From an uncultured Elusimicrobiales bacterium (GTDB lineage: Bacteria; Elusimicrobiota; Elusimicrobia; Elusimicrobiales; Elusimicrobiaceae), in the NCBI GenBank assembly GCA_934662565.1, contig CAKUKI010000001.1:186001-250000 (forward strand): a DNA stretch of 64,000 bases, in the 5' to 3' direction. The first letter of the stretch is position 1, and each line of letters opens with the position of its first letter. The notes beneath the pieces are model-generated. The model did not search any database. It worked only from the letters and a program-made list of their open reading frames with translations, and had not been told where the DNA came from. The position numbers were made by a program, and so were the translations under genes. Positions 34,840 to 42,374 of this stretch are shown piece by piece.

Positions 34840-36759
34840 ATGTGGATAAAAAAACCGCAAAAATCGGATTTTCGTTTTCGTTGGTCTTTTTATATTGTGC
34901 TTTTAGCCGCGGCTATGTTTTTTGCCGCACGTGTGGCCTTGTTTGAAAGTTTCCGCCCTGTTTTTGAGGGTTTAACAAAGCCGGAAATTTGGAGTGCGTT
35001 TTTGAACGGACTGCGGTTTGATTTTTCCGTTATTGCGCTGTTTTTAGGGCCGCTTATTTTACTGCTCAATTTGCCGGTTAATTCCCGCCGTTGGGCCAAG
35101 TGGCTGCTATATATTATTGCGGGCGTTATGCTGGTGCTGGCGGGCGTATTGGCGGCGGATTTAATTTACTTTCCCAAAGTAAACCGTCATATTGCCGAAG
35201 AAATCGTGCAAATTTCGCACGATTGGGGTTTTGTCATTTCCTATATGTTTGGGCCGGCCTTGTGGCCGCTCGTGGGTTTGTTGACGGTATTTGTGGGGGC
35301 GTGTTGTTTTATCCGCTGGAAAATTACCACGCGCTTTGCCCCACAGTTTGGTTCCCCGCTGGCCGAGGGCGGCAAACTGTTGTTGATTATTCTGCTGATT
35401 GTTTTGGGCGTGCGCGGGCATTTGGGGCGCGGCAAATCCTTAGGGGTGGCGGATGTGTATAACTATGCGCGTACGCCGTCGGCCGCCGCGCTAACGCTCA
35501 ACGGTGCTTTTACGGCCTATCAGGTAGGGCGCAAAGGGCGCGTGGACGTGCAAAATGACTATCCCGTTGAAAAGGCTATCCGCTTGACGCGCGAACAGCT
35601 TTTTTCGTCCGGAGAAACAGGCACCCATGCGCTTTATCCGCTGATGCGGGAAAGCGACGCTCCCACCAAACTAAAAGATGTAAACATTATGATTGTTTTA
35701 CTAGAGGGTTGGCACCCGCGGTTTGTGGATGCTCTTTCCGGCGGGAGTTATGGCGTCACTCCGGTCTTTGACGGGTTAGTAAAAAACGGCCTGACGTTTA
35801 CCAATGCTTATGCGGCGGGCCTGCGCAGTATTTTTGGTTTTGCGGCGGTTTTTGGCGGCGTGCCGTTAATTCCGGGGCTGCCTATGTTCGGCTACGGGCT
35901 AGAGTTATCCGCTTTATCCCCCATGCCCAAAAATTTTACCAATGCCGGCTACTATACCTTTTTTGTGCAGTCTTCGCATCGGGATTCTTACCGCATGTGC
36001 GCGCTGGCCTCCTTTTTAGGGGCTAAAGAATCTTACGGGTGGGAAGATATCCCCCAACTGTTAAAATATCAGGATAAGGCCCCTTTTGGCTACGATTACG
36101 AGGCCCTGATGTTTGCGGCGGATAAAGTAAAAAACCGCAAAGAGAAAAATTTTGTGGGCATGGTGTTTACCGGCATTACGCACGAGCCGTTTGCGCGCAC
36201 GCTCCCGCAGTTTAACAAATATGAAGGCAACGATTGGGAAACCGGGTTCAAAAACACGTTGGCGTATGCGGATTGGTCCATTGGCGAGTTTTTGAAACGC
36301 GCCAAAGAAGACGGCTGGTTTGATAATACCGTGTTTATTTTTGTGGCGGACCATACTTCCGGCGCCAAGACGGATTCCCTGTACGATAAATTCCGTATTC
36401 CGCTGGTGATGTACGCCCCCAAGCTGCTGCCGGCGGAAAAACGCAGTTTGACGGTTTCCCAGCTGGATTTAATCCCCACCATTTACGCGCTGACGGGCCT
36501 GCACGTTCCGTACACGGCTTTTGGGCGCAATATGTTGGATAATTCCCGCAGGGACGAACGCTTTGCGTTTGTTTCCGAAGGGGTAAACATTGGGCTGATT
36601 ACCCCGCAAGGGGCCGTGCGCCACAGCGGCGCGCAGTTGCTGGATAGCGAGGCTCAAAAAGATACTTTTAATGCCCAAGAAGCGGCCGAAAAATTGCAAG
36701 CGTTAGATAAAGCCGCTTATACCTTGCTGAAAGAAAACAGGTGGTTTGAACATGAATAA
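34840..36759 (+). CDS. LTA synthase-like membrane sulfatase family protein
   Basis: 639 residues. Five N-terminal transmembrane helices (18-205) precede an extracytoplasmic LtaS/phosphoglycerol-transferase-type domain: IMIVLLEGWHPRFVDA (metal Glu), GLRSIFGFAAVFGGVPLIPG, FVGMVFTGITHEPF, and VADHTSGAK (Asp-His metal site). The nucleophile position commonly a Thr in LtaS appears to be the Ser of RSIFG. Because it lies in one operon with a glycerol-kinase-like gene, it may transfer phosphoglycerol or a related group to an envelope glycan; this is inferred. It starts 3 bases after the nuclease stop. Confidence 0.8.
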   Translation: MWIKKPQKSDFRFRWSFYIVLLAAAMFFAARVALFESFRPVFEGLTKPEIWSAFLNGLRFDFSVIALFLGPLILLLNLPVNSRRWAKWLLYIIAGVMLVLAGVLAADLIYFPKVNRHIAEEIVQISHDWGFVISYMFGPALWPLVGLLTVFVGACCFIRWKITTRFAPQFGSPLAEGGKLLLIILLIVLGVRGHLGRGKSLGVADVYNYARTPSAAALTLNGAFTAYQVGRKGRVDVQNDYPVEKAIRLTREQLFSSGETGTHALYPLMRESDAPTKLKDVNIMIVLLEGWHPRFVDALSGGSYGVTPVFDGLVKNGLTFTNAYAAGLRSIFGFAAVFGGVPLIPGLPMFGYGLELSALSPMPKNFTNAGYYTFFVQSSHRDSYRMCALASFLGAKESYGWEDIPQLLKYQDKAPFGYDYEALMFAADKVKNRKEKNFVGMVFTGITHEPFARTLPQFNKYEGNDWETGFKNTLAYADWSIGEFLKRAKEDGWFDNTVFIFVADHTSGAKTDSLYDKFRIPLVMYAPKLLPAEKRSLTVSQLDLIPTIYALTGLHVPYTAFGRNMLDNSRRDERFAFVSEGVNIGLITPQGAVRHSGAQLLDSEAQKDTFNAQEAAEKLQALDKAAYTLLKENRWFEHE

Positions 36760-38203
36760 TAATGTTATTGTAGCGTTGGACCAAGGCAGCTCCGGCACGC
36801 GCGTTTTTGCGGTGGACGGCTCCGGCGCGGTATTATACAAACGCGCGGAACCTTTTGCGCCCGAACACCCACAGGAAGGATATGCACAATATAATGCCGA
36901 GGAACTGCTGGAAAGCCAAATCCCCCTCCTAAACGAAATATTGGATAAGTTGGAAGAGGCGGAAGTCAGCGCGATTGCCGTTTCTTCCCAACGTTCCACG
37001 GTGGTTTTGTGGAACCGCCGCACCGGCAAGGCACTGGCACCGGTTTTAAGCTGGCAGGACGGCCGCGCCGTGCAAGAAGCGCAAAGCGTGCGCACCCCCC
37101 AGCAGGATATTCACCGCCTGAGCGGATTATACAAAACACCGTTTTATTCCGCACCCAAAATTGCATGGTGCTTAAAACATATTCCGGCGGTACGGCGCGC
37201 GGCCGAAGCGGGCGATTTAGCCGTCGGTCCGGTGGCTACTTATTTAATTTGGCATTTAACCAAAGGTGCCGTTTTTGCGGTGGACCCCACCTTGGCCCAG
37301 CGCACGTTGCTTTATAATATCCATACCGGAGATTGGGACGACGATTTATTAAACGCCTTTGGCATTAAACGCGCCTGTCTGCCCGAAATCCGCCCGACGG
37401 CCGGAGATTACGGCATGTATGAATACCAAGGGCGGAGAATCCCTATTTTAGTGTGCGTGGGCGACCAGCAGGCCTTTATGGCCGGTATGGGGCTGCACGC
37501 GGGCAGCAGCAGTATTAATTACGGCACAGGGGCGTTTTTCCTGCATAACGTGGGGAAAGAGCTAAAGCAAATCTCCGGTATTTTAACATCGGTTTCCGCC
37601 ACCGGTACGGACGGCAAGTGTGATTTTATTTTGGAAGGCCCCGTTAATGTGTGCGGGGTGGCCTTTGATTGGCTCAAACAGTTAGGATTTTCCTTTGAAA
37701 TGGACGAGCTGGACGACTTATGCGCACAATCAGAGCGCCCAATTTGGTTTCTGCCCGCACTAGGCGGTTTAGGGGCCCCGTATTGGGATTTTAATGTTTC
37801 TGCCGTGTTGGCGGGGTTATCCCCCCAAACCAAGCGGGCGGATGTGGTGGCCGGCGTGTTGCGCGGGGTGGCCTTTTTGGTGGCGGATATTGCGTATTAC
37901 ATTAAAAATTACGGGGTGGATTTAGGCCCCATTACGGTAGCGGGCGGTTTGGCTAACCATACCGCTTTACTGCAATTTCAGGCGGATATTTTGCAAACGA
38001 CCTTGCACAAAAGTCCGGAAACGGAATCTACCGTTATGGGCGCGGCCTTTTTGGCGGCGCGTGCGTTAAATATAGATACTTCCGCGTGGGCCTTGTTCCA
38101 AAAGGGGCAAGAGGTAAAGCCGGCCTTAAAGCCGGAGGAGGCGGAGCTGTTAAACCGCCAATGGCGCAACTTTTTGGAATGGAGCCGCACCCAAAAGAAA
38201 TAA
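36752..38203 (+). CDS. FGGY carbohydrate kinase, glycerol-kinase-like
   Basis: 483 residues from the ATG at 36752, overlapping the sulfatase gene by 8 bases. FGGY-family features: ATP/sugar-binding VALDQGSSGTRVFAVDG, SWQDGRA, VGDQQA, YGTGAFFLHNVG, LGGLGAPYWD and TVAGGLANHTALLQFQADI. Resemblance is closest to glycerol kinases (compare SGLGAPYWD and the GDQQAAL/YGTGCF motifs), but substrate cannot be fixed from sequence. If it makes glycerol-3-phosphate it would feed the phosphoglycerol pathway of its neighbour. Confidence 0.85.
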   Translation: MNNNVIVALDQGSSGTRVFAVDGSGAVLYKRAEPFAPEHPQEGYAQYNAEELLESQIPLLNEILDKLEEAEVSAIAVSSQRSTVVLWNRRTGKALAPVLSWQDGRAVQEAQSVRTPQQDIHRLSGLYKTPFYSAPKIAWCLKHIPAVRRAAEAGDLAVGPVATYLIWHLTKGAVFAVDPTLAQRTLLYNIHTGDWDDDLLNAFGIKRACLPEIRPTAGDYGMYEYQGRRIPILVCVGDQQAFMAGMGLHAGSSSINYGTGAFFLHNVGKELKQISGILTSVSATGTDGKCDFILEGPVNVCGVAFDWLKQLGFSFEMDELDDLCAQSERPIWFLPALGGLGAPYWDFNVSAVLAGLSPQTKRADVVAGVLRGVAFLVADIAYYIKNYGVDLGPITVAGGLANHTALLQFQADILQTTLHKSPETESTVMGAAFLAARALNIDTSAWALFQKGQEVKPALKPEEAELLNRQWRNFLEWSRTQKK

Positions 38204-38225
38204 AAAACTAGCTCTAAAATCTTTC

Positions 38226-38258
38226 AAGCCGGCCTGCCTTTTTGGGGGCCGGCTTTTT
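38226..38258 (+). terminator. Terminator of the sulfatase/kinase operon
   Basis: AAGCCGGCC (38226-38234) pairs with GGCCGGCTT (38247-38255); T run to 38258. Confidence 0.88.
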
Positions 38259-38360
38259 GGTGTGAAATCCGCACAGCCTGTTGGGGCACAGAACACGGGG
38301 CAGAATGGTATGAAAAGCAGTTTTCAGCCTGCCGTTTTTAGAAAAGGGTTGTTTTATTTT

Positions 38361-38400
38361 TTTTTGATAAATTTTATTTATATATAAAATTTATCAAAAA
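38361..38400. repeat. Perfect 17-bp AT-rich inverted repeat in the pilin leader
   Basis: TTTTTGATAAATTTTAT (38361-38377) and ATAAAATTTATCAAAAA (38384-38400), loop 38378-38383. It ends immediately before the GAGAGG ribosome-binding site of the pilin gene. Could be an operator or an AU-only mRNA hairpin controlling or stabilising the message. Confidence 0.7.
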
Positions 38401-38411
38401 GAGAGGTTGTG

Positions 38412-38951
38412 ATGAAAAACGCAAATATAAGCCGTTTAGGCGGGTTTACATTGATAGAGTTATTGGTGGTGGTGCTGATTATTGGCATATTGGCGGGGGT
38501 GGCTCTTCCGCAATATGAAAAAGCGGTATGGAAAAGCCGTTATGCTAACTTAAAACCGCTTGTAAAGAGTATAGCAGTGGCGGAAGAAGCCTATTTTCTG
38601 GCTAATAACCAATATACTTCTGACTGGAATGCTTTAGATATAGATGCTCCGGCGGGGGCCTCTGGGCCTACCCAAAATTTCCGCCGTTTTGGGACGACCG
38701 ATTGCTATCTTAATATGGAAGCCAATATGAGTTCCGTGCAGTGTATTGCGACCAAGCCGGGAACCAACCACGAATTTTATATTTCCTATTCTAAAATTCT
38801 TGATAATTCTGCCACTCAAGCCGGCAAGCAAGTATGCAGCGCTTATAACGGAGGTAAAGAAGCCGCCAACTCTATTTGCAAATCGGATTCCAACATGGCT
38901 TCCAATACGGATACCAACCCTTCCGGTTCTGCTAAACGGTATTTTTATTAA
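38412..38951 (+). CDS. Type IV pilin-like protein
   Basis: 179 residues from the ATG at 38412 (GAGAGG five bases upstream). Prepilin leader of about 11 residues ends in Gly, followed by FTLIELLVVVLIIGILAGVA with Glu5, then the alpha1 helix ALPQYEKAVWKSRYANLKPL and a globular domain with a Cys pair (DCYLN..VQCI) and further Cys at VCSAYN and SICKSD. This is the PilA/pseudopilin form; whether it makes fibres or a type II secretion pseudopilus cannot be told. A single-gene unit with its own terminator. Confidence 0.9.
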   Translation: MKNANISRLGGFTLIELLVVVLIIGILAGVALPQYEKAVWKSRYANLKPLVKSIAVAEEAYFLANNQYTSDWNALDIDAPAGASGPTQNFRRFGTTDCYLNMEANMSSVQCIATKPGTNHEFYISYSKILDNSATQAGKQVCSAYNGGKEAANSICKSDSNMASNTDTNPSGSAKRYFY

Positions 38952-38985
38952 AAAGGCGTTCTTTAAATTTTGTAGTGAAACCACC

Positions 38986-39017
38986 TATTCCTTGGTTCAT
39001 ACCAAGGAATATTTTTT
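38986..39017 (+). terminator. Terminator of the pilin gene
   Basis: TATTCCTTGGT (38986-38996) pairs with ACCAAGGAATA (39001-39011), followed by T6. Confidence 0.88.
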
Positions 39018-39087
39018 GTGTAAAAGATGTAGTACCTGTTGGGGCGCGTAGCAAAGATTATAATGTGTTTTTTGTGGGTATCTACTA

Positions 39088-39119
39088 TAAAAAACCCCCG
39101 CTTTTGGCGGAGGTTTTTT
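39088..39119 (-). terminator. Terminator of the ankyrin gene
   Basis: On the reverse strand CCtCCGCC and its partner GCGGGGG flank a short AAAA loop, followed by TTTTTT. The A run on one side and T run on the other make it usable on both strands. Confidence 0.8.
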
Positions 39120-39143
39120 ATTTCCTTGCGGAACAACTAAAAC

Positions 39144-40970
39144 TTATTGTTGTGTGTATGCGTCCGGATTATAGGCGGCAAACGCATCTTGGGCCGCTTG
39201 GGCGGTGGCATCATAAGTGTTGGCCGCGGCGTTATAACCGTCGTTTACTGCCCCGGTAGCGGCGTTGTAGCCGTCGCTCACGGCATTGGCAGCGGTATCA
39301 TAAGCGTTTACGCCTTGGTCGTACGCGGCTTGAGCGGCGGCCGCTTGCTGGGCAGCTGCTTTTTCGGCTGCTTCGCGTTTGGCTTTGGCACGGGCGGCGG
39401 CACGCGCTTTGGCTTGTCTGGCCTTGCGGGCTTTAGCGCGGGCAGCTTGCGCGGCCTTGGCCTGTTCTTCGGCTTCGGCGGCCTGAATTTCGTTAGCAAT
39501 ATCGGTCAAAGAGGCCTCGGCTACGGCTTGGCTTTCTTCCAGTACGGAGGGCGCCGGAATAGCGGCTTCTTCTACCGTCGGATTCAGGGCCTCTTGCACG
39601 CTTTGCGCCGTCACATCTTCCGCTTGCGTATCTTCTTGCGCGGCGGGTTGCGTTTGGCGGGCCAATTCCATGGCTTTTACATCAATGACATTTCCGGCCG
39701 GAGTGTCCGCCAAGTATTCTTTGGACAAATCAAATACGGTTTTTTTGTCATTGTTTACGGCGTACAAATCCGTATCGGTCTTTAACAAAAGCAAGGCCGC
39801 TTTTTGGTTTTTATTTTTTACCGCTTGCATGAGGGCGTTATCGCCATTGGCGTCTTTCAAATTCAAATCCACCCGTTTGGAACCCGCCAGCACATTAGCA
39901 CACTGGGCGGCCTTAGGGTCTTCCGTTGCGCGCATAAGGGCGGTTTTTCCGTCATTATCCACGGCGTTTACATCAGTTTTTTTTTCACCTTGCAAAATGC
40001 TCACAAACACCGGCTTGTGCTGCTTTACAGCGGCCGTTAAAACGGTTTGACCGTTGGCGTCTTTAGCATTTACATCCGCCCCCAGATTAATTAAGGTTTC
40101 AAAGGTGCGGGTTTGGTCGGTAGACAGGGCATAAAACAACGGCGTGCGTCCACCGGCATCTGTAATGTTGATGTCCGCCCCGTTGCGTACCAAATAGCGC
40201 ACGGTGGCATCTTTCCCTTCGGCGGCGGCTACGGCTAGGGCGCTTAAACCGTTGTTCGGGTTTTTATAATTAATGTTGGCACCGTTGGCTATTAACGCCT
40301 GTACGTTGCCCAGTGCCCCCGCTTGGGCCGCATACATTAACGGCGTGTTGCCGGTAATATCAGCCAAGTCCGTAGCGGCGGAGTTGAGGTTAATTAAGTT
40401 GGTAATCAGCGCTTTGTTGTTTTTGGCGGCGGCATGTAAAAGCGCAGTTTTGCCCAAATCGTCTTTGGCGGTCACATCAGCACCGTGGGCAATTAAATAG
40501 CGGGTCACTTCCGTATTTCCGGCAGCGGCCGCGGCAATAAGCGGCGTCACCCCATAGCTGGAAACGGCGTTCACTTGGGCACCGCCTTCTTCTACCAACA
40601 TTTTAATAATGTCCATATTGCCTTTTTCGGCCGCAACGGCCATAGGCGTAATGCCCGCGTAGTTCTTTTCGTTAACGTCCACATTGGCAAATAATAAGGT
40701 TCTTACGCGGTCCGCATCACCCACTTTTACGGCGCGCACGAGGGACGTATCATATACAAATTTAGTTTTGGCGCGTTCGCGCGTGCCCAAAGTGGTGCTG
40801 GCATAATTTTTCTTTTCCGCACCAAACACAGTCCCGCGGTAAATATCACCGGGAACATCCCCCGTGGCTTTGGCGGCCAGTTGGGCGGTGGTGTCGGTTT
40901 CCGCACCGCTTTGGCTAAACGCCGGCGCGGCTAGAAACGGTAAAACAAAAAGCATATATAGTTTTTTCAT
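39144..40970 (-). CDS. Secreted ankyrin-repeat protein
   Basis: 608 residues. A signal peptide (LFVLPFLAAPAFS-Q) is followed by about 10-11 ankyrin repeats (about residues 65-410), recognisable by the G-x-TPLxxAAxxG pattern, as in GVTPLIAAAAAGNTEVTRYL and GNTPLMYAAQAGALGNVQAL. After about 410 come an acidic/Gln-rich stretch and an Ala/Lys/Arg-rich helix (about 500-545, AKARKARQAKARAAARA), then a C-terminal tail with four GYNAA/AYDTA-like units. Ankyrins bind other proteins; a secreted one in a gut bacterium may interact with envelope or host partners, though this is inference. GGAGG lies nine bases before ATG; -10 TATAAT lies just upstream. Confidence 0.85.
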   Translation of the reverse strand: MKKLYMLFVLPFLAAPAFSQSGAETDTTAQLAAKATGDVPGDIYRGTVFGAEKKNYASTTLGTRERAKTKFVYDTSLVRAVKVGDADRVRTLLFANVDVNEKNYAGITPMAVAAEKGNMDIIKMLVEEGGAQVNAVSSYGVTPLIAAAAAGNTEVTRYLIAHGADVTAKDDLGKTALLHAAAKNNKALITNLINLNSAATDLADITGNTPLMYAAQAGALGNVQALIANGANINYKNPNNGLSALAVAAAEGKDATVRYLVRNGADINITDAGGRTPLFYALSTDQTRTFETLINLGADVNAKDANGQTVLTAAVKQHKPVFVSILQGEKKTDVNAVDNDGKTALMRATEDPKAAQCANVLAGSKRVDLNLKDANGDNALMQAVKNKNQKAALLLLKTDTDLYAVNNDKKTVFDLSKEYLADTPAGNVIDVKAMELARQTQPAAQEDTQAEDVTAQSVQEALNPTVEEAAIPAPSVLEESQAVAEASLTDIANEIQAAEAEEQAKAAQAARAKARKARQAKARAAARAKAKREAAEKAAAQQAAAAQAAYDQGVNAYDTAANAVSDGYNAATGAVNDGYNAAANTYDATAQAAQDAFAAYNPDAYTQQ

Positions 40971-41165
40971 GTAGTAATCCTCCGGTACTTATATTATACA
41001 AATAGGAAGCGGATTTTTTACAAAAATTTCAAAAAAACCGCACCGCACGGGGCCCCAAAAACAACGGCACTATACCCGATAGCTTAAAATAAATAGTTAT
41101 TTTTTCAATATTTTTGTTAAAAAACTTGCATTTTTTTTAATAAGCATATAAAATATAATGTATAA

Positions 41166-41256
41166 AGAAAAAACAGATTTTATCCCCCAGAACCTTCGAT
41201 TTACCCCCCGAACGGTTCTGAAAAAACCCCCAGACGAAAGTTTGGGGGTTTTTTTA
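41166..41256 (+). ncRNA. Candidate small RNA
   Basis: The gene-free stretch 40971-41393 contains, on the + strand, a TATAAT (41154-41159), then AGAACC (41190-41195) pairing with GGTTCT (41214-41219), with TTCG and CGAA extending the stem, then a strong terminator: CCCCCA with TGGGGG followed by T9 (about 41226-41256). No upstream + strand gene exists for this terminator to serve and no credible ORF lies within it. No good -35 was found. No known family is recognised; C-rich loops (CCCCC at 41183 and 41203) could pair with Shine-Dalgarno sites. Confidence 0.4.
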
Positions 41257-41341
41257 TTGCTCGTTCCTTTGCGGTTGCGGCGCGGTTGCTATCGGCCCTG
41301 TTTATAGGGGTATTTTCAAATAAGCCGCTTCCCACCGCAAT

Positions 41342-41372
41342 AAAAAACCGCCGCCTTTTAACGGGCAGCGGT
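41342..41372 (-). terminator. Terminator of the ferredoxin gene
   Basis: On the reverse strand ACCGCTGCC pairs with GGCGGCGGT (one mismatch), followed by T6. Confidence 0.8.
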
Positions 41373-41393
41373 GTTTTTATAGATACCGAATGG

Positions 41394-41564
41394 TTATTTG
41401 CTGATAGCGCCAACCGGGCAGGTAGAAGCGCAAGAACCGCATTCAATGCAGGTACCTTCAGCAATGGTTCTTTTGCCGTCTTTTTCGGAAATAGCGGCTA
41501 CGGGGCAGGCACTTTCGCAAGCACCGCAGTTAATGCAAACATCCGGATTTACTTTATAAGCCAT
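41394..41564 (-). CDS. 2[4Fe-4S] ferredoxin
   Basis: A 56-residue protein with two classic clusters: C10-x2-C13-x2-C16-x3-C20-P and C39-x2-C42-x2-C45-x3-C49-P. It begins MAYKVNPDVCINCGACES and ends CPVGAISK. It is a clostridial-type low-potential electron carrier, of the kind that serves pyruvate:ferredoxin oxidoreductase and hydrogenases in anaerobes; partners are not in this window. Start has GAGGAG upstream. Monocistronic with a terminator. Confidence 0.96.
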   Translation of the reverse strand: MAYKVNPDVCINCGACESACPVAAISEKDGKRTIAEGTCIECGSCASTCPVGAISK

Positions 41565-41710
41565 GGTTTATTCTCCTCGTTGATACTGCTGATAATTTTA
41601 TTATACTTAAATTATACAAAATCCAACCGTAAAAATGCGCACATAAACAGATGTGCCGCCGCGCGCCAATTATGCTATCATAAAAATAGCACAATTTTAA
41701 GGAGGCCATA

Positions 41711-42184
41711 ATGAACAAAGGTTTTACATTAATTGAACTGTTGGTTGTGGTGCTGATTATAGGCATTTTAACTTCGGTAGGGGTTCCGCAATATATTAAA
41801 GCGGCCGAAAAAGCCCGCGCCGCCGAAGCGTTGCAAATGATGGGCGTATTAAAAGATGCGTTGGCTATTTGCTATTCCACCTATCAAAATAATTTTAATG
41901 CTAAATGCACGTTTGATAATTTGGAAGTAAAATTATCGGGCGCCACGGCGGAAAGCATTACGGGCGAAAGTTTTAATGTGACGCGCCTAAACGGAGATGA
42001 CACCTATTATTACGGCGTTAAATTTGAACGCAACAACCCCGCCAAAGATTATTCCATTACCGGCAAAAAACGCCGCCGTGACGGTGTTTTTGTGCGCAAC
42101 TGCGTGCCGAATACAGACAAAGGCCGCGAACTCTGCCGCGTGGTGGCGGGCCGTAAATATGCCGATACGGCAGACGGATTTTAG
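41711..42184 (+). CDS. Type IV pilin-like protein
   Basis: 157 residues with a very short three-residue leader (MNKG) before FTLIELLVVVLIIGILTSVG, Glu5 present. The alpha1 helix continues VPQYIKAAEKARAAEALQMM. The globular part has four Cys (ICYSTY, KCTFDN, NCVPNT, LCRVVA), suggesting two disulphides. Single-gene unit after AAGGAGG and before a strong terminator. Confidence 0.9.
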   Translation: MNKGFTLIELLVVVLIIGILTSVGVPQYIKAAEKARAAEALQMMGVLKDALAICYSTYQNNFNAKCTFDNLEVKLSGATAESITGESFNVTRLNGDDTYYYGVKFERNNPAKDYSITGKKRRRDGVFVRNCVPNTDKGRELCRVVAGRKYADTADGF

Positions 42185-42207
42185 CCCCCTGTGATTAAGC
42201 GTAGTAT

Positions 42208-42236
42208 GCCGGCCTCTGCCCAGAGGCCGGCTTTTT
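42208..42236 (+). terminator. Terminator of the pilin gene at 41711
   Basis: GCCGGCCTCT (42208-42217) pairs with AGAGGCCGGC (42222-42231), followed by T5. Confidence 0.9.
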
Positions 42237-42314
42237 GTTGTGGTGGCGCAAGCGCTAAACTGCTTTTTGAATAAGCCGCAACGCGCAGATTTTTTTATTT
42301 TTTAAGTGCGCCGC

Positions 42315-42344
42315 TTGCCAAGCTATACGCCCCAATGGTATAAT
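42315..42344 (+). promoter_or_regulatory. Promoter of feoB
   Basis: TTGCCA (42315-42320), 18-base spacer, extended -10 TGGTATAAT with TATAAT at 42339-42344. The start codon follows after 30 bases. No Fur box was identified. Confidence 0.65.
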
Positions 42345-42374
42345 AAAAGTAAGGATTAGCTAACTTTTATACTT

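Noticed and set aside
41159..41310. Short ORF starting MYKEKTDF over the candidate small RNA
   Set aside because: A strong terminator lies within it and there is no ribosome-binding site.
41286..41711. 141-residue ORF on the + strand
   Set aside because: It is the antisense of the real 56-residue ferredoxin; the ferredoxin has perfect Cys motifs, a Shine-Dalgarno and a terminator.
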